From Aerococcus sp. (GTDB lineage: Bacteria; Bacillota; Bacilli; Lactobacillales; Aerococcaceae), in assembly GCA_022768285.1 (NCBI GenBank), contig JALEMJ010000001.1:1-64000 (forward strand): a stretch of DNA of 64,000 bases, read 5' to 3'. Below, piece after piece: positions 42,153-51,486 of this stretch; the first letter of the stretch is position 1, and each line of letters opens with the position of its first letter. Position numbers and translations under genes: made by a program. The notes below the pieces were generated by a model, which worked only from the letters and a program-made list of their open reading frames with translations, was not told the origin of the DNA and did not search any database.

Positions 42153-44201
42153 ATGATGACGCGACAACTATCAGATAGTGTGGGCGTATTATCGGGCGTT
42201 GGCGACAAACTCCAGCAACGCCTACATACATTGGGTATCGATACGGTTTTTGACTTATTACAGTCGTTCCCATTTCGCTATGAAGACTTTTCAGTACGTG
42301 ATATTCGCGAATTTCAGGACGGCGAAAAGGGCGCGATTCGTGGCACAATCGTGACAGCACCGGTCGTTTCCTATTATGGTAAAGGGAATCGCCTCAATTT
42401 TCGCTTTCAAACCGGTGATGTCATTATCGGCATTACGATATTTAACCAACCATATTTGAAGAAGAAAGTGGCACTCGGGGATGAACTATTCGTTTACGGC
42501 ACATACGATAGTGCACGCCAAAGTATGACGGCGATCCGTATTCAAAATCTTAATCAGAAGCCGGAGACCGATGATGCATCCGGTGTCTACCATTCTACAC
42601 AGGGCCTCAGTCAGAAAAAATTTCAATCGCTTGAGCGACAGGCACTGAACAAGTATCAGGAGTTGCTACCGGAGCGATTGCCACAGGAACTAGTCGATCA
42701 CTATCATTTACCGACGTATCGGGAGGCAGTGGCGGCGATGCATTTTCCGAAAGATGATGCTGATCGCCAGCAGGCTGAGCGACGCGTGAAATATGAGGAG
42801 CTCTTCTTGTATTTGTTCCGTTTGCAGTGGGAGAAATATCGCGGGCATCAGGATACAGCTGGTATTCAGATTTCGTATGATAATGCGCATTTACGGACGT
42901 TTATTGCAACACTTCCGTTCACACTGACGGATGGCCAAAAACAAGTAGTGAATGAGATCTGTCGTGATCTGCGACAACCCTTTAGTATGCGACGGTTGTT
43001 ACAAGGGGATGTCGGCAGTGGAAAAACCGTTATCGCCCTCATTGCGATGGTTGCTGCGGCAGATGCCGGGTATCAATCGGCACTGATGGTTCCCACTGAA
43101 ATTTTAGCGGAGCAACATTTCAATAGTTTCACTGAATTTTTGGAAGACGCGGATTACCACGTAGCGTTACTCACTGGACAAACACCTAAGCGCGAGCGTA
43201 CTCAGATTATCGATGATATTGCCTCGGGAGCAGTGCAGATGGTTATCGGCACCCACGCGTTGATACAGGATGATGTAAAATTCAATAATTTAGGTTTTTC
43301 AGTGATCGATGAACAGCATCGCTTCGGGGTGAATCAGCGTGCGGCATTAGTTGAGAAAACACGCGATGGCCGTGCCAGCAATTTGTTGTATATGACAGCG
43401 ACACCGATTCCGCGGACATTGGAAATTACCACAATGGGCAATATGGATGTATCACAACTGACAGAGCGTCCCTCGAATCGTCAGCCGATTCAAACGGTAT
43501 GGCTCAAAAATAATCAAAAGGAACAGATCGATACGCTGTTGCGCGACGAATTGAACAGTGGGCATCAGGCCTATATTGTCTGTCCGTTAATCGAAGAGTC
43601 GGAAGCGATGGCTGCGCAAAACGCGGAACATATTTATGAATCGCTGCAGCGTTACTACGGCGATCGCTACACACTCGGCTTAATGCACGGGAAACTTGCT
43701 TCGGAAGCTAAAGAACAAGTGATGGCCGATTTTGAGCAAAAGCGGACGCAAATTCTGGTGACCACTACTGTGATTGAAGTGGGGATCAATGTCCCGAATG
43801 CGACCGTGATGGTTATTTTGAACGCAGATCACTTCGGCTTAGCACAGCTGCATCAGCTGCGTGGGCGCATTGGACGTGGCGATGCGCGGTCTTATTGTGT
43901 ATTGCTGGCTGATCCTAAAACGGAAAATGGGAAAAAACGCATGCAGATGATGACCGAAACTTCCGATGGTTTCGTCTTGAGTCAGTACGATCTGGAACTG
44001 CGCGGTGCGGGGGATTATTTTGGCACGAAGCAGAGTGGCTGGCCGAGCTTCGTACTCGCTGATCCGGTCGTGGATCAACCCATACTGGAGGCTGCCAAGC
44101 GCGATGTGACACGTTTTTTGCCTTATTATGTGGCGCACCAAGCGGATTATCCGAATATTTCCGAATGGCTAGCGACAATCGCTCAACATGTGAATGCGTA
44201 A
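42153..44201 (+). CDS. recG: ATP-dependent DNA helicase RecG
   Basis: A 682-residue branch-migration helicase that remodels stalled forks. The N-terminal wedge/OB domain (res 1-240; GVLSGVGDKLQQRL, RGTIVTAP) precedes motor motifs LLQGDVGSGKTVIALIAM (Walker A), IDEQHRFGV (DEQH box), TATPIPRT and HGKLASEAKEQVM, and the RecG signature QLRGRIGRGDARSYC. Two adjacent ATG codons exist; the second (42156) is better spaced from GGAGG. It follows holA by 2 bases. No terminator is clear before the plsX promoter. Confidence 0.96.
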   Translation: MMTRQLSDSVGVLSGVGDKLQQRLHTLGIDTVFDLLQSFPFRYEDFSVRDIREFQDGEKGAIRGTIVTAPVVSYYGKGNRLNFRFQTGDVIIGITIFNQPYLKKKVALGDELFVYGTYDSARQSMTAIRIQNLNQKPETDDASGVYHSTQGLSQKKFQSLERQALNKYQELLPERLPQELVDHYHLPTYREAVAAMHFPKDDADRQQAERRVKYEELFLYLFRLQWEKYRGHQDTAGIQISYDNAHLRTFIATLPFTLTDGQKQVVNEICRDLRQPFSMRRLLQGDVGSGKTVIALIAMVAAADAGYQSALMVPTEILAEQHFNSFTEFLEDADYHVALLTGQTPKRERTQIIDDIASGAVQMVIGTHALIQDDVKFNNLGFSVIDEQHRFGVNQRAALVEKTRDGRASNLLYMTATPIPRTLEITTMGNMDVSQLTERPSNRQPIQTVWLKNNQKEQIDTLLRDELNSGHQAYIVCPLIEESEAMAAQNAEHIYESLQRYYGDRYTLGLMHGKLASEAKEQVMADFEQKRTQILVTTTVIEVGINVPNATVMVILNADHFGLAQLHQLRGRIGRGDARSYCVLLADPKTENGKKRMQMMTETSDGFVLSQYDLELRGAGDYFGTKQSGWPSFVLADPVVDQPILEAAKRDVTRFLPYYVAHQADYPNISEWLATIAQHVNA

Positions 44202-44251
44202 CCCCAAAAAGTAGCGTATTGCTTAAGAATGGTGAGGACTATGAGGGACCT

Positions 44252-44280
44252 TTGAATTCTAGTCATGGGTTCGCTATAAT
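44252..44280 (+). promoter_or_regulatory. Promoter of plsX-acpP
   Basis: TTGAAT (44252-44257), a 17-base spacer and a perfect TATAAT (44275-44280). Confidence 0.8.
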
Positions 44281-44325
44281 TGGTTGAACTACAGTAGAGA
44301 GAACGAGAGGGAGACTGTTAAAATC

Positions 44326-45354
44326 ATGAGAATAGCAATTGATGCGATGGGCGGAGATAATGCACCAGATGCGGCGATTAAAGCTGCCCAGCGCGTTGCG
44401 GGTAAATACCCCAATGATGAGTTCTTACTCTTCGGGAATGAGGAGCAACTTACCGTCAAATTAGGTGATACTAAAGCGGCAAATATTGTCATTGTACCGA
44501 CTACTGAAGTCATTGAAACCGGCGATGAACCGACAAAAGCGGTACGCCGTAAGAAAGATTCGTCACTAGTACGCGCGGCACGTGCGGTACGCCAAGGTGA
44601 AGCAGATGCATTAGTGTCTGCTGGTAATACCGGTGCACTGTTGACTGTTGCAACGATTATTATCGGACGCATCCGCGGTGTCGATCGCGCAGCCATTTTA
44701 GTGGATGTGCCTAACTTGAAGAAACCAGGACAGACATTTGCGTACATTGATGCCGGTGCCAATGCTGAAGTGAAGCCAAAATACTTGCATCAGTACGCAT
44801 TGATGGCATCGCGCTACGCCTCAGATGTTAAGGGCATCGATAACCCGCGTGTCGGTTTGTTGAACAATGGTGCAGAAGAAGAAAAAGGCTCACCTGTTAC
44901 GAAAGAGACTTACCAATTATTGAAAAATGAGCCCGCTATTCAGTTCATCGGTAATGTTGAAGCACGCGATATTTTAAATGATCCTGCAGACATTTTGGTG
45001 ACAGACGGTTTCACTGGAAATGCTGTCCTTAAAACGGTTGAGGGAGTCGCTATGACTTTACTGGATATTCTAAAAACGGCTATCAAGGATGGCGGCGTCC
45101 GTGCTAAAATGGGTGGTGCTTTACTTTACAAGAGTATCAAGCAGCAACTCAGTGGTATCGATGCGTCAACATTGAGCGGTGGTTTATTCTTCGGTGTTAA
45201 GCAACCGGTCATTAAAGCACACGGTAATGCGACGGAGAACGAATTATCGATGGCTATTGAACAGGCAATCAGCATCGTTGAGTCTAGACTGTATGAGCGT
45301 CTCGGTGAATTATTGAAACAACAAAAAGAAGAGGCTAAATCAACAGATGATTAG
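44326..45354 (+). CDS. plsX: Phosphate acyltransferase PlsX
   Basis: A 342-residue enzyme converting acyl-ACP to acyl-phosphate, the first committed step of Gram-positive phospholipid synthesis. It is peripheral to the membrane. Family blocks are IAIDAMGGDNAPDAAIKAAQ, VRRKKDSSLVRAARAVRQG (shown in part), ALVSAGNTGALLTVATII, LLNNGAEEEKG and VTDGFTGNAVLKTVEGVA. I chose the ATG at 44326 since homologues begin MRIAIDAMGGD; the frame is open 14 codons further up. acpP follows after 35 bases. I saw no FapR-type palindrome. Confidence 0.96.
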   Translation: MRIAIDAMGGDNAPDAAIKAAQRVAGKYPNDEFLLFGNEEQLTVKLGDTKAANIVIVPTTEVIETGDEPTKAVRRKKDSSLVRAARAVRQGEADALVSAGNTGALLTVATIIIGRIRGVDRAAILVDVPNLKKPGQTFAYIDAGANAEVKPKYLHQYALMASRYASDVKGIDNPRVGLLNNGAEEEKGSPVTKETYQLLKNEPAIQFIGNVEARDILNDPADILVTDGFTGNAVLKTVEGVAMTLLDILKTAIKDGGVRAKMGGALLYKSIKQQLSGIDASTLSGGLFFGVKQPVIKAHGNATENELSMAIEQAISIVESRLYERLGELLKQQKEEAKSTDD

Positions 45355-45389
45355 TGAATGTACATTCCAAATGGTGGAGGCGTGAACAG

Positions 45390-45644
45390 ATGTCTGAAGA
45401 ATCTGTGTATCATGCCATTGCTGAGATTTTTACGAAGCGTTACGGAATGGAAACAAAAGACATTATTCCTGAACTAGAGCTGCGTGATGAGTTAGGCTTC
45501 GATTCGCTAGACATTATGGATTTAATTATGCTGCTGGAGGATCGCTTTAATATTGTGATTGAGGACAGTGGCGCAGCTAAAATTGAAACGGTGCAGGATG
45601 TGATGTCACTCGTATCGGAGAGTATCCGAAATGATCAGAGTTAG
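45390..45644 (+). CDS. acpP: Acyl carrier protein
   Basis: An 84-residue four-helix carrier with the phosphopantetheine Ser in GFDSLDIMDLIM (res 31-42). The usual DSLD(T/I)(V/M)EL pattern has Asp in place of the common Glu (IMDL). It carries acyl chains for fatty-acid synthesis and for PlsX. The ATG at 45390 has GGAGG about 8 bases upstream; the frame reaching back to 45354 has no site. It is followed by a terminator before rnc. Confidence 0.93.
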   Translation: MSEESVYHAIAEIFTKRYGMETKDIIPELELRDELGFDSLDIMDLIMLLEDRFNIVIEDSGAAKIETVQDVMSLVSESIRNDQS

Positions 45645-45666
45645 CTGGTATATATAGCATTGACAC

Positions 45667-45701
45667 AAAAAGAATCGCTGTAAATTGAGCGGTTCTTTTT
45701 T
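45667..45701 (+). terminator. Terminator between acpP and rnc
   Basis: AAAGAATCGCT / AGCGGTTCTTT with an 8-base loop, followed by T residues. The rnc ribosome binding site begins at its end, so partial read-through may drive rnc. Confidence 0.85.
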
Positions 45702-45715
45702 AGGAAGGGATAAAA

Positions 45716-46438
45716 ATGAACGAAGGAAAAATTACCGAACATTTTGAGAAAAACTTCGGCATTCAGATCAATGATTTCAAATATTATCAAGAGGCGTTCA
45801 CACACTCGAGCTATGCGAATGAGCACAGCAGTAAAGGGATGCATATGGCGTATAACGAGCGCATCGAATTCCTAGGTGATGCGGTGCTGGAATTGACAGT
45901 ATCGACGTATATTTATAAGCATTATCCGGAGATGCCAGAAGGTGAATTATCGCGGATGCGTGCCATCATCGTCTGTGAGGAGAGCCTCTCTGAGCGCTGT
46001 TTGGAATGCGGGTTTAATCAACTCATCATGCTAGGACACGGTGAAGAAAATAACGGTGCACGCGAACGTAAATCATTACTGTGTGACTTGTTTGAAGCGG
46101 TTGTCGGCGCGATTTATCTCGATAGTGGACTAGATACAGTGGAACACTTTTTGAAACAAACAATTTATCCAAGAATTGATAATGGTGAATTTGCATTAGT
46201 TACCGACCACAAAACAGAATTACAGGAGGAGCTTCAGAAGAACGGTAGCATCGACTTGGAATATGTACTATTGGACGAAGATGATTCAGACAACGATTCG
46301 ACGTTCAAGATGGCAGTACAGCTGTCCGGTGAAACAATCGGAACAGGCAGTGGCCACAATAAAAAAGCAGCGGAACAGATGGCTGCCAAAGATGCCCTTG
46401 ACCACTTGGATACTGCGCACGGGAGCGATGCAGACTAG
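45716..46438 (+). CDS. rnc: Ribonuclease III
   Basis: A 240-residue double-strand-specific RNase that processes rRNA precursors and structured mRNAs. The catalytic signature NERIEFLGDAVLEL (res 44-57) carries the conserved Glu and Asp. DLFEAVVGAIYLDSG holds the second metal-binding Asp and Glu. The C-terminal dsRNA-binding domain is HKTELQEELQKNGS ... GTGSGHNKKAAEQMAAKDAL. AGGAAGGG precedes the ATG. Its TAG stop overlaps the GTG start of smc. Confidence 0.96.
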   Translation: MNEGKITEHFEKNFGIQINDFKYYQEAFTHSSYANEHSSKGMHMAYNERIEFLGDAVLELTVSTYIYKHYPEMPEGELSRMRAIIVCEESLSERCLECGFNQLIMLGHGEENNGARERKSLLCDLFEAVVGAIYLDSGLDTVEHFLKQTIYPRIDNGEFALVTDHKTELQEELQKNGSIDLEYVLLDEDDSDNDSTFKMAVQLSGETIGTGSGHNKKAAEQMAAKDALDHLDTAHGSDAD

Positions 46439-49400
46439 TGTACTTAAAAACCATTGAAATGCGAGGATTCAAGAGCTTTGCGGAAAGAACACGCATTGAG
46501 TTGAATCGGGATTTTACGGCGATCGTTGGGCCGAATGGGAGTGGCAAATCGAATATTACAGAAGCTATCAAGTGGGTACTCGGAGAGCAATCCGCGAAAT
46601 CATTGCGCGGTGAACGCATGGATGATGTGATTTTTGCGGGGACGGAGACGAAACGAAAAGGTCAATATGCTGAAGTATCATTAGAGTTCGATAATAGCGA
46701 TGAAACATTGCCGATTGATAGTGAGTTAGTGCGAATTACGCGGCGCCTCACGCGCGGTGGCGATAGCAATTACATGATCAACGGGCGTAATTGTCGCCTC
46801 AAAGATATTACCGATTTAATGTTAGATACTGGAATCGGTCGCCATTCATTTTCAGTTATTTCGCAGGGACGCGTTGAAGAAATCTTTAATCAGCGTGCTG
46901 AGGATCGCCGTGAAATCTTTGAAGAAGCAGCTGGTGTCATGAAGTATAAATCGCGCAGGCGAGAAGCGGCACGTAAACTGGAGCATGCGCTTGCCAATCA
47001 GCACCGGTTAGATGATATTATCCAAGAAATTGAAACACGCCTAGCACCATTAAAGCAACAGCACGATGATGCACTGAAATATCGTGAGTTGACGGATACG
47101 TTGCGTTCTATCGATATTCAAGTACTTGTCCAGGAAATTGAAACAGCAGTCGCTGCTCGAAAATATCACGAGGATGCGCAACAACAGCTATCCAATCAGA
47201 TTTCTGAAGCTGAACAGCAGCAACAACAAATAAAACAAAAGCTTAAGACAACAAGGAAAGATAAAGATACTGCAGAAGTGGAGCAGGAGGACTTGCACCA
47301 AAATGTTGTGACGCTCGTCGCCCAGATTGAACAACTGCAATCGGAAGAGAGACTGGCAGAACAGCGCCATGACTTTGAGCAGCAGAGTCAAAAGGAACAG
47401 CAGCAGCGTCAAGATGAATTGCGTGAGCAGCGTGAGGCGTTAGAGAATAAGAAAACGCAGTTGGAAGAGGATATTGAGACGTTTGAAGCTAAAGTCAAAA
47501 CGCTCAATCAAGAGAAAAAATCACTTGATGTTTCGGCACAAAATCTCGAAGCGAATGCGACGGAAGATATCGATACGTTGCGCAATCAATATTTTGATTA
47601 TCTACAGTCGCAGAACCAGTTGAAGAACCGTATCGCACTCTTAAAACAGGAACAGTCCGTTCGCGAGCAGCGCACAATGAGCCGTCAGCAGCGCCAATCA
47701 GAAGCAGAACGAACAAAACGCACGCTTCTGGAAAAACAAGCTGCACACGAAGACAAGATGAAAGAAGCGGCACAATTATTAAATGAAGCGGTAGCGAATA
47801 ACAATACGTATCAGCAGTCGCTCGACACGCAGAGCGAACAATTGCGTGCAGCTAAACAGCAGTTGGAAACAATTGAGAATGCGATCGTTCGATCGAAAAC
47901 CACGCGAGACAGCTTGCAGCGCTTATCGGATGGTTACGAAGGATTCTACAATGGTGTCAAGAATGCACTTAAATGGGGCGAAAACCATGTGGGCGTTGCT
48001 GGTGCCGTTGCAGAGTTGATTCGTGTCCCGCAAAAATATACGCGTGCAGTCGAAGAAGCGCTGGGCGGACAGATGCAAAATATTGTTGTGGACAATGGTG
48101 ATGTCGCAGAGGCAGCGATCGCACACTTAAAGACATCAGGAGGTGGACGTGCTACTTTCTTGCCACTCGATCATATACGCGGACGGCAGTTAAATTCGCA
48201 GATTGTCAACCAAGCGAAGCAGGTGCGGGGCTTTATCGACGTCCTTTCCGATCTTGTCGACTACGATGCCTACTTAGCACCCGTGATTCAGTATTTAATG
48301 GGAAGCATTCTCGTAACAGATAACATTGGCACCGCGCGACGCATCAATCAAATGTTGCGTCGCGGTGCACGCATCGTGACATTAGATGGCGATATTGTAA
48401 ACGCTGGTGGGGCATTGACAGGCGGACGAAACCGCCACAATCCACAGCATGAACTACTGATCAGAGGACAGCGTATTGCGGAAGAGGAAAAACAATTGCA
48501 GTCACTCACCGCTGAGCGACAAAAACAGCGCACAGCCTGTGAGCGGCAGCAGGTACAGGTTGGAGAATTACGTGAGCAATTAAATGATACGCAAGGGGAA
48601 CTGATCACGAGAAAGCGTTCGCTAGAGGAACTGCGTGCACAGCAGGAGACGCTTACTAAACAATTAAAAGATGTGAGTGAGCAGTTACAAGCGGAAAAAT
48701 ACGATGACGCAACCGATACAGATGATGAACGCGAAGCACAGCAGCAACTCGCCGAGGCTCAGGAGAAAATCATAGCTTTTGATGAAAAGATCAAGGCATT
48801 ACGTGAAAAAATTGAAAACTTCGATCAGTACGCGAAAGCGCGTGAAACAAAACGAAATGAGATTGCTCAGCAGCGCCAAACGCTGTTGACTACACTCGCG
48901 ATTCAAAAAGAGAAACTATCGCAAAAACGTGCGCAGTATGATGAGTTGACAGATCAATTGAAAACCGTTCAAGAGAGTGAACAAACGTTAACGGCACAGA
49001 TAACGGATAAGGTAGAAGCAACCAGTCATTACGACAGCGATCAAGCCAAGCGACGCAAATTGTTAGCAACGAAACAGCAGACACACGAACAATTGCTGCA
49101 GGCACAACAGGATCTGAAACAGCGACTGGGAACATTGACACAATCATTGGATGCAAGCAATGAAAAATTAGCGACAGTGAATGCCACATTGACCAGGCAA
49201 TACCAACAACAATCTGGCTTGGAATCAGCGATTTCCCGTGATAATGAAAAGATTGACAATTATCTGGTACATCTGAGTGAAGATTACACATTAACGTATG
49301 AGCGCGCAAAGAAGGATGTTGAGCCACTCAAGCAGTCTATTCCCGAAGCAAAACAAAAAATGCGTACATTGCGCCAATCGATTACCGCACTGGGAGCAGT

Positions 49401-49995
49401 GAATCTGCAGGCAATTGATGAATATGAGAGTGTCAGCGAGCGATATCGCTTTATGACAAAACAGCGCGAAGACGTGCTAGCAGCGGTGGACAATCTGAAT
49501 GAGGCCATTCGCTCACTCGATGATGAGGTTCGCACAAAATTTGGTGAAAGCTTCCAAGCAATCCGTGCGTCATTTGAGGATATTTTCCCGAAATTGTTCA
49601 ATGGTGGGAAGGCTACGCTGACACTGACAGATCCTGATGATCTGCTCAACACAGGCATTGAGATTATGGCGCAACCGCCTGGAAAACAACTACAATTGAT
49701 GAGTTTGCTATCCGGTGGTGAACGCTCACTTACAGCAATTGCCCTGCTGTTTGCAATTATTGCTGTCAACACTGTGCCATTCAGTATTCTCGATGAGGTA
49801 GAAGCCGCACTCGATGATGCCAATGTGGCGCGTTACGGACAATATCTGCAGCAGTATGCGGATCAGACGCAATTCATCGTTATCACTCACCGCAAAGGCA
49901 CAATGGTCCATGCGAATGTACTGTACGGTGTGACGATGGAAGAAGCCGGGGTATCTAAACTGGCTGCTGTTAAATTAACCGATATTGAAGATTAA
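46438..49995 (+). CDS. smc: Chromosome segregation protein SMC
   Basis: An 1185-residue ATPase of the condensin family. The N-terminal head has GPNGSGKSNITEAIKWVLGE (Walker A, res about 31-50). Long Gln/Glu/Lys-rich coiled coils (about 170-510 and 680-1020) flank a hinge (VGVAGAVAELIRVPQKYT ... LTGGRN). The C-terminal head has LSGGERSLTAIALLFAI (signature) and ILDEVEAALDD (Walker B). It starts with GTG inside the rnc stop codon (TAGTG), giving translational coupling. ScpA/ScpB partners are not in the window. Confidence 0.97.
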   Translation: MYLKTIEMRGFKSFAERTRIELNRDFTAIVGPNGSGKSNITEAIKWVLGEQSAKSLRGERMDDVIFAGTETKRKGQYAEVSLEFDNSDETLPIDSELVRITRRLTRGGDSNYMINGRNCRLKDITDLMLDTGIGRHSFSVISQGRVEEIFNQRAEDRREIFEEAAGVMKYKSRRREAARKLEHALANQHRLDDIIQEIETRLAPLKQQHDDALKYRELTDTLRSIDIQVLVQEIETAVAARKYHEDAQQQLSNQISEAEQQQQQIKQKLKTTRKDKDTAEVEQEDLHQNVVTLVAQIEQLQSEERLAEQRHDFEQQSQKEQQQRQDELREQREALENKKTQLEEDIETFEAKVKTLNQEKKSLDVSAQNLEANATEDIDTLRNQYFDYLQSQNQLKNRIALLKQEQSVREQRTMSRQQRQSEAERTKRTLLEKQAAHEDKMKEAAQLLNEAVANNNTYQQSLDTQSEQLRAAKQQLETIENAIVRSKTTRDSLQRLSDGYEGFYNGVKNALKWGENHVGVAGAVAELIRVPQKYTRAVEEALGGQMQNIVVDNGDVAEAAIAHLKTSGGGRATFLPLDHIRGRQLNSQIVNQAKQVRGFIDVLSDLVDYDAYLAPVIQYLMGSILVTDNIGTARRINQMLRRGARIVTLDGDIVNAGGALTGGRNRHNPQHELLIRGQRIAEEEKQLQSLTAERQKQRTACERQQVQVGELREQLNDTQGELITRKRSLEELRAQQETLTKQLKDVSEQLQAEKYDDATDTDDEREAQQQLAEAQEKIIAFDEKIKALREKIENFDQYAKARETKRNEIAQQRQTLLTTLAIQKEKLSQKRAQYDELTDQLKTVQESEQTLTAQITDKVEATSHYDSDQAKRRKLLATKQQTHEQLLQAQQDLKQRLGTLTQSLDASNEKLATVNATLTRQYQQQSGLESAISRDNEKIDNYLVHLSEDYTLTYERAKKDVEPLKQSIPEAKQKMRTLRQSITALGAVNLQAIDEYESVSERYRFMTKQREDVLAAVDNLNEAIRSLDDEVRTKFGESFQAIRASFEDIFPKLFNGGKATLTLTDPDDLLNTGIEIMAQPPGKQLQLMSLLSGGERSLTAIALLFAIIAVNTVPFSILDEVEAALDDANVARYGQYLQQYADQTQFIVITHRKGTMVHANVLYGVTMEEAGVSKLAAVKLTDIED

Positions 49996-50009
49996 ATTAG
50001 TAAGCTCAA

Positions 50010-50038
50010 TTGGCTAATGCGAGTTAATACAGTATGAT
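50010..50038 (+). promoter_or_regulatory. Promoter of ftsY
   Basis: TTGGCT (50010-50015), a 17-base spacer and TATGAT (50033-50038), between smc and ftsY. Confidence 0.55.
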
Positions 50039-50074
50039 AAGACAGTGCAAACTATAACGAGAAAGGAAAATTTC

Positions 50075-51109
50075 ATGGGATTATTTGATCGCATTAAGCG
50101 CGCATTTACAGGTGAAGATCCGCTCATCGAAGAACAAGCTGATAAGCGGGAACAAGAACATGAAGAGATTGTCCTTGATAAATATGATAAAGGTGTTGAA
50201 AAAACACGTAAAAGTTTCTCAGAAAAGCTCAACGAACTCTTTGCTGGCTTTCGTGAAGTCGACGATGAATTCTTTGACGATTTAGAAGAGACATTGATTT
50301 CGAGCGATGTTGGTTTTGATATGACCTTGGCATTATCTGATGCCGTGCGCGATGAAGTAGGGCGTCGCGGTGTGCATAAGGGTGAGGACGTCAAGAATAC
50401 CGTTATTGAAAAAATGATTTCGATATACGATCAAGGTGAAATACCTGATATATCTATCCATGAGAATCCAGATGGACCGACTGTGATTTTATTTGTCGGT
50501 GTCAACGGTGTAGGTAAAACGACAACAATCGGAAAGCTGGCACACCAATTGAAACAGCAAGGCAAGAGCGTTCTTCTAGCAGCTGGGGATACCTTCCGTG
50601 CCGGAGCGATTGAACAATTACAGCGCTGGGCAGAACAGGTTGATGTGCCGATTGTTACCGGCCGTGCGGGACAGGATCCGGCGTCGGTCTGCTTTGATGC
50701 AACAAAGAAAGCCAAGCGCGACAACATCGATTACTTACTTGTCGATACCGCAGGGCGTTTGCAGACAAAGAAGAATTTGATGGCCGAACTAGAGAAAATG
50801 AACCACGTCATTAAACGTGAGATTCCTGATGCGCCGCATGAAACGCTATTGGTAGTCGATGGTACCACTGGGCAGAATGCACTGCAGCAGGCGAAAGAAT
50901 TCGCATCAGTCGTCGATACAACCGGACTAATTCTGACTAAGATGGACGGTACCGCAAAAGGTGGCGTCATCTTTGCGATTCGTTATGAATTGAATACACC
51001 AGTGAAATTTGTCGGATTAGGCGAAGGTGTGGATGACCTCCAGCCGTTTGATGCTGAGAAATTTATCTATCAAATGGTTCGCGATGTCGTCGAGGTTCAA
51101 GAACAGTAG
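50075..51109 (+). CDS. ftsY: Signal recognition particle receptor FtsY
   Basis: A 344-residue SRP GTPase that docks SRP-ribosome complexes at the membrane. It has a short charged A-domain (res 1-50), N domain and G domain: GVNGVGKTTTIGKLAHQL (G1), DTFRAGAIEQLQRWA (G2), DTAGRLQTKKNLMAEL (G3), TKMDGTAKGG (G4) and GLGEGVDDLQPF (G5). The ATG at 50075 has AAAGGA 7 bases upstream. It is followed by ylxM and ffh, the complete SRP protein set. Confidence 0.97.
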   Translation: MGLFDRIKRAFTGEDPLIEEQADKREQEHEEIVLDKYDKGVEKTRKSFSEKLNELFAGFREVDDEFFDDLEETLISSDVGFDMTLALSDAVRDEVGRRGVHKGEDVKNTVIEKMISIYDQGEIPDISIHENPDGPTVILFVGVNGVGKTTTIGKLAHQLKQQGKSVLLAAGDTFRAGAIEQLQRWAEQVDVPIVTGRAGQDPASVCFDATKKAKRDNIDYLLVDTAGRLQTKKNLMAELEKMNHVIKREIPDAPHETLLVVDGTTGQNALQQAKEFASVVDTTGLILTKMDGTAKGGVIFAIRYELNTPVKFVGLGEGVDDLQPFDAEKFIYQMVRDVVEVQEQ

Positions 51110-51130
51110 GAAGAAAGTAGGCCTTTGCGG

Positions 51131-51469
51131 ATGTTTGAAAAGACGCAACGTATGAATCGTCTCTACGATTATTATCACGAGCTACTAACAGCTAAGCAGC
51201 AGCAATATCTCGACCTATATTATCAGGAAGATTACTCGCTCAGCGAAATTGCCACATTGTTTTCAATCAGTCGGCAAGCGGTTCACGACAATATTCATCG
51301 TAGTGAGCAAACTCTCGAACAGTACGAAGACACGCTGCACCTTTTAGAAAATGAAGATGAACGACAACGCAGAGGAAGTGAGGTACTGGCAGCGTGCGAA
51401 GCAGCGGCAGTTGATGCACAGATTGTTGCGCAGATTCGCGCACTGTTGGCTGTCGGTAACCGCGAATAA
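51131..51469 (+). CDS. ylxM: YlxM/p13-like SRP-associated helix-turn-helix protein
   Basis: A 112-residue protein with a sigma-70 region-4-like helix-turn-helix: [23 protein letters not shown] (res 18-40, in parts) and [21 protein letters not shown]. It is always found between ftsY and ffh in Firmicutes; in streptococci it is reported to bind SRP and modulate Ffh GTPase. The ATG at 51131 is better spaced from AGTAGG than the TTG two codons upstream. ffh follows after 17 bases. Confidence 0.92.
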   Translation: MFEKTQRMNRLYDYYHELLTAKQQQYLDLYYQEDYSLSEIATLFSISRQAVHDNIHRSEQTLEQYEDTLHLLENEDERQRRGSEVLAACEAAAVDAQIVAQIRALLAVGNRE

Positions 51470-51486
51470 CGAAGGGAAAAGGTAAT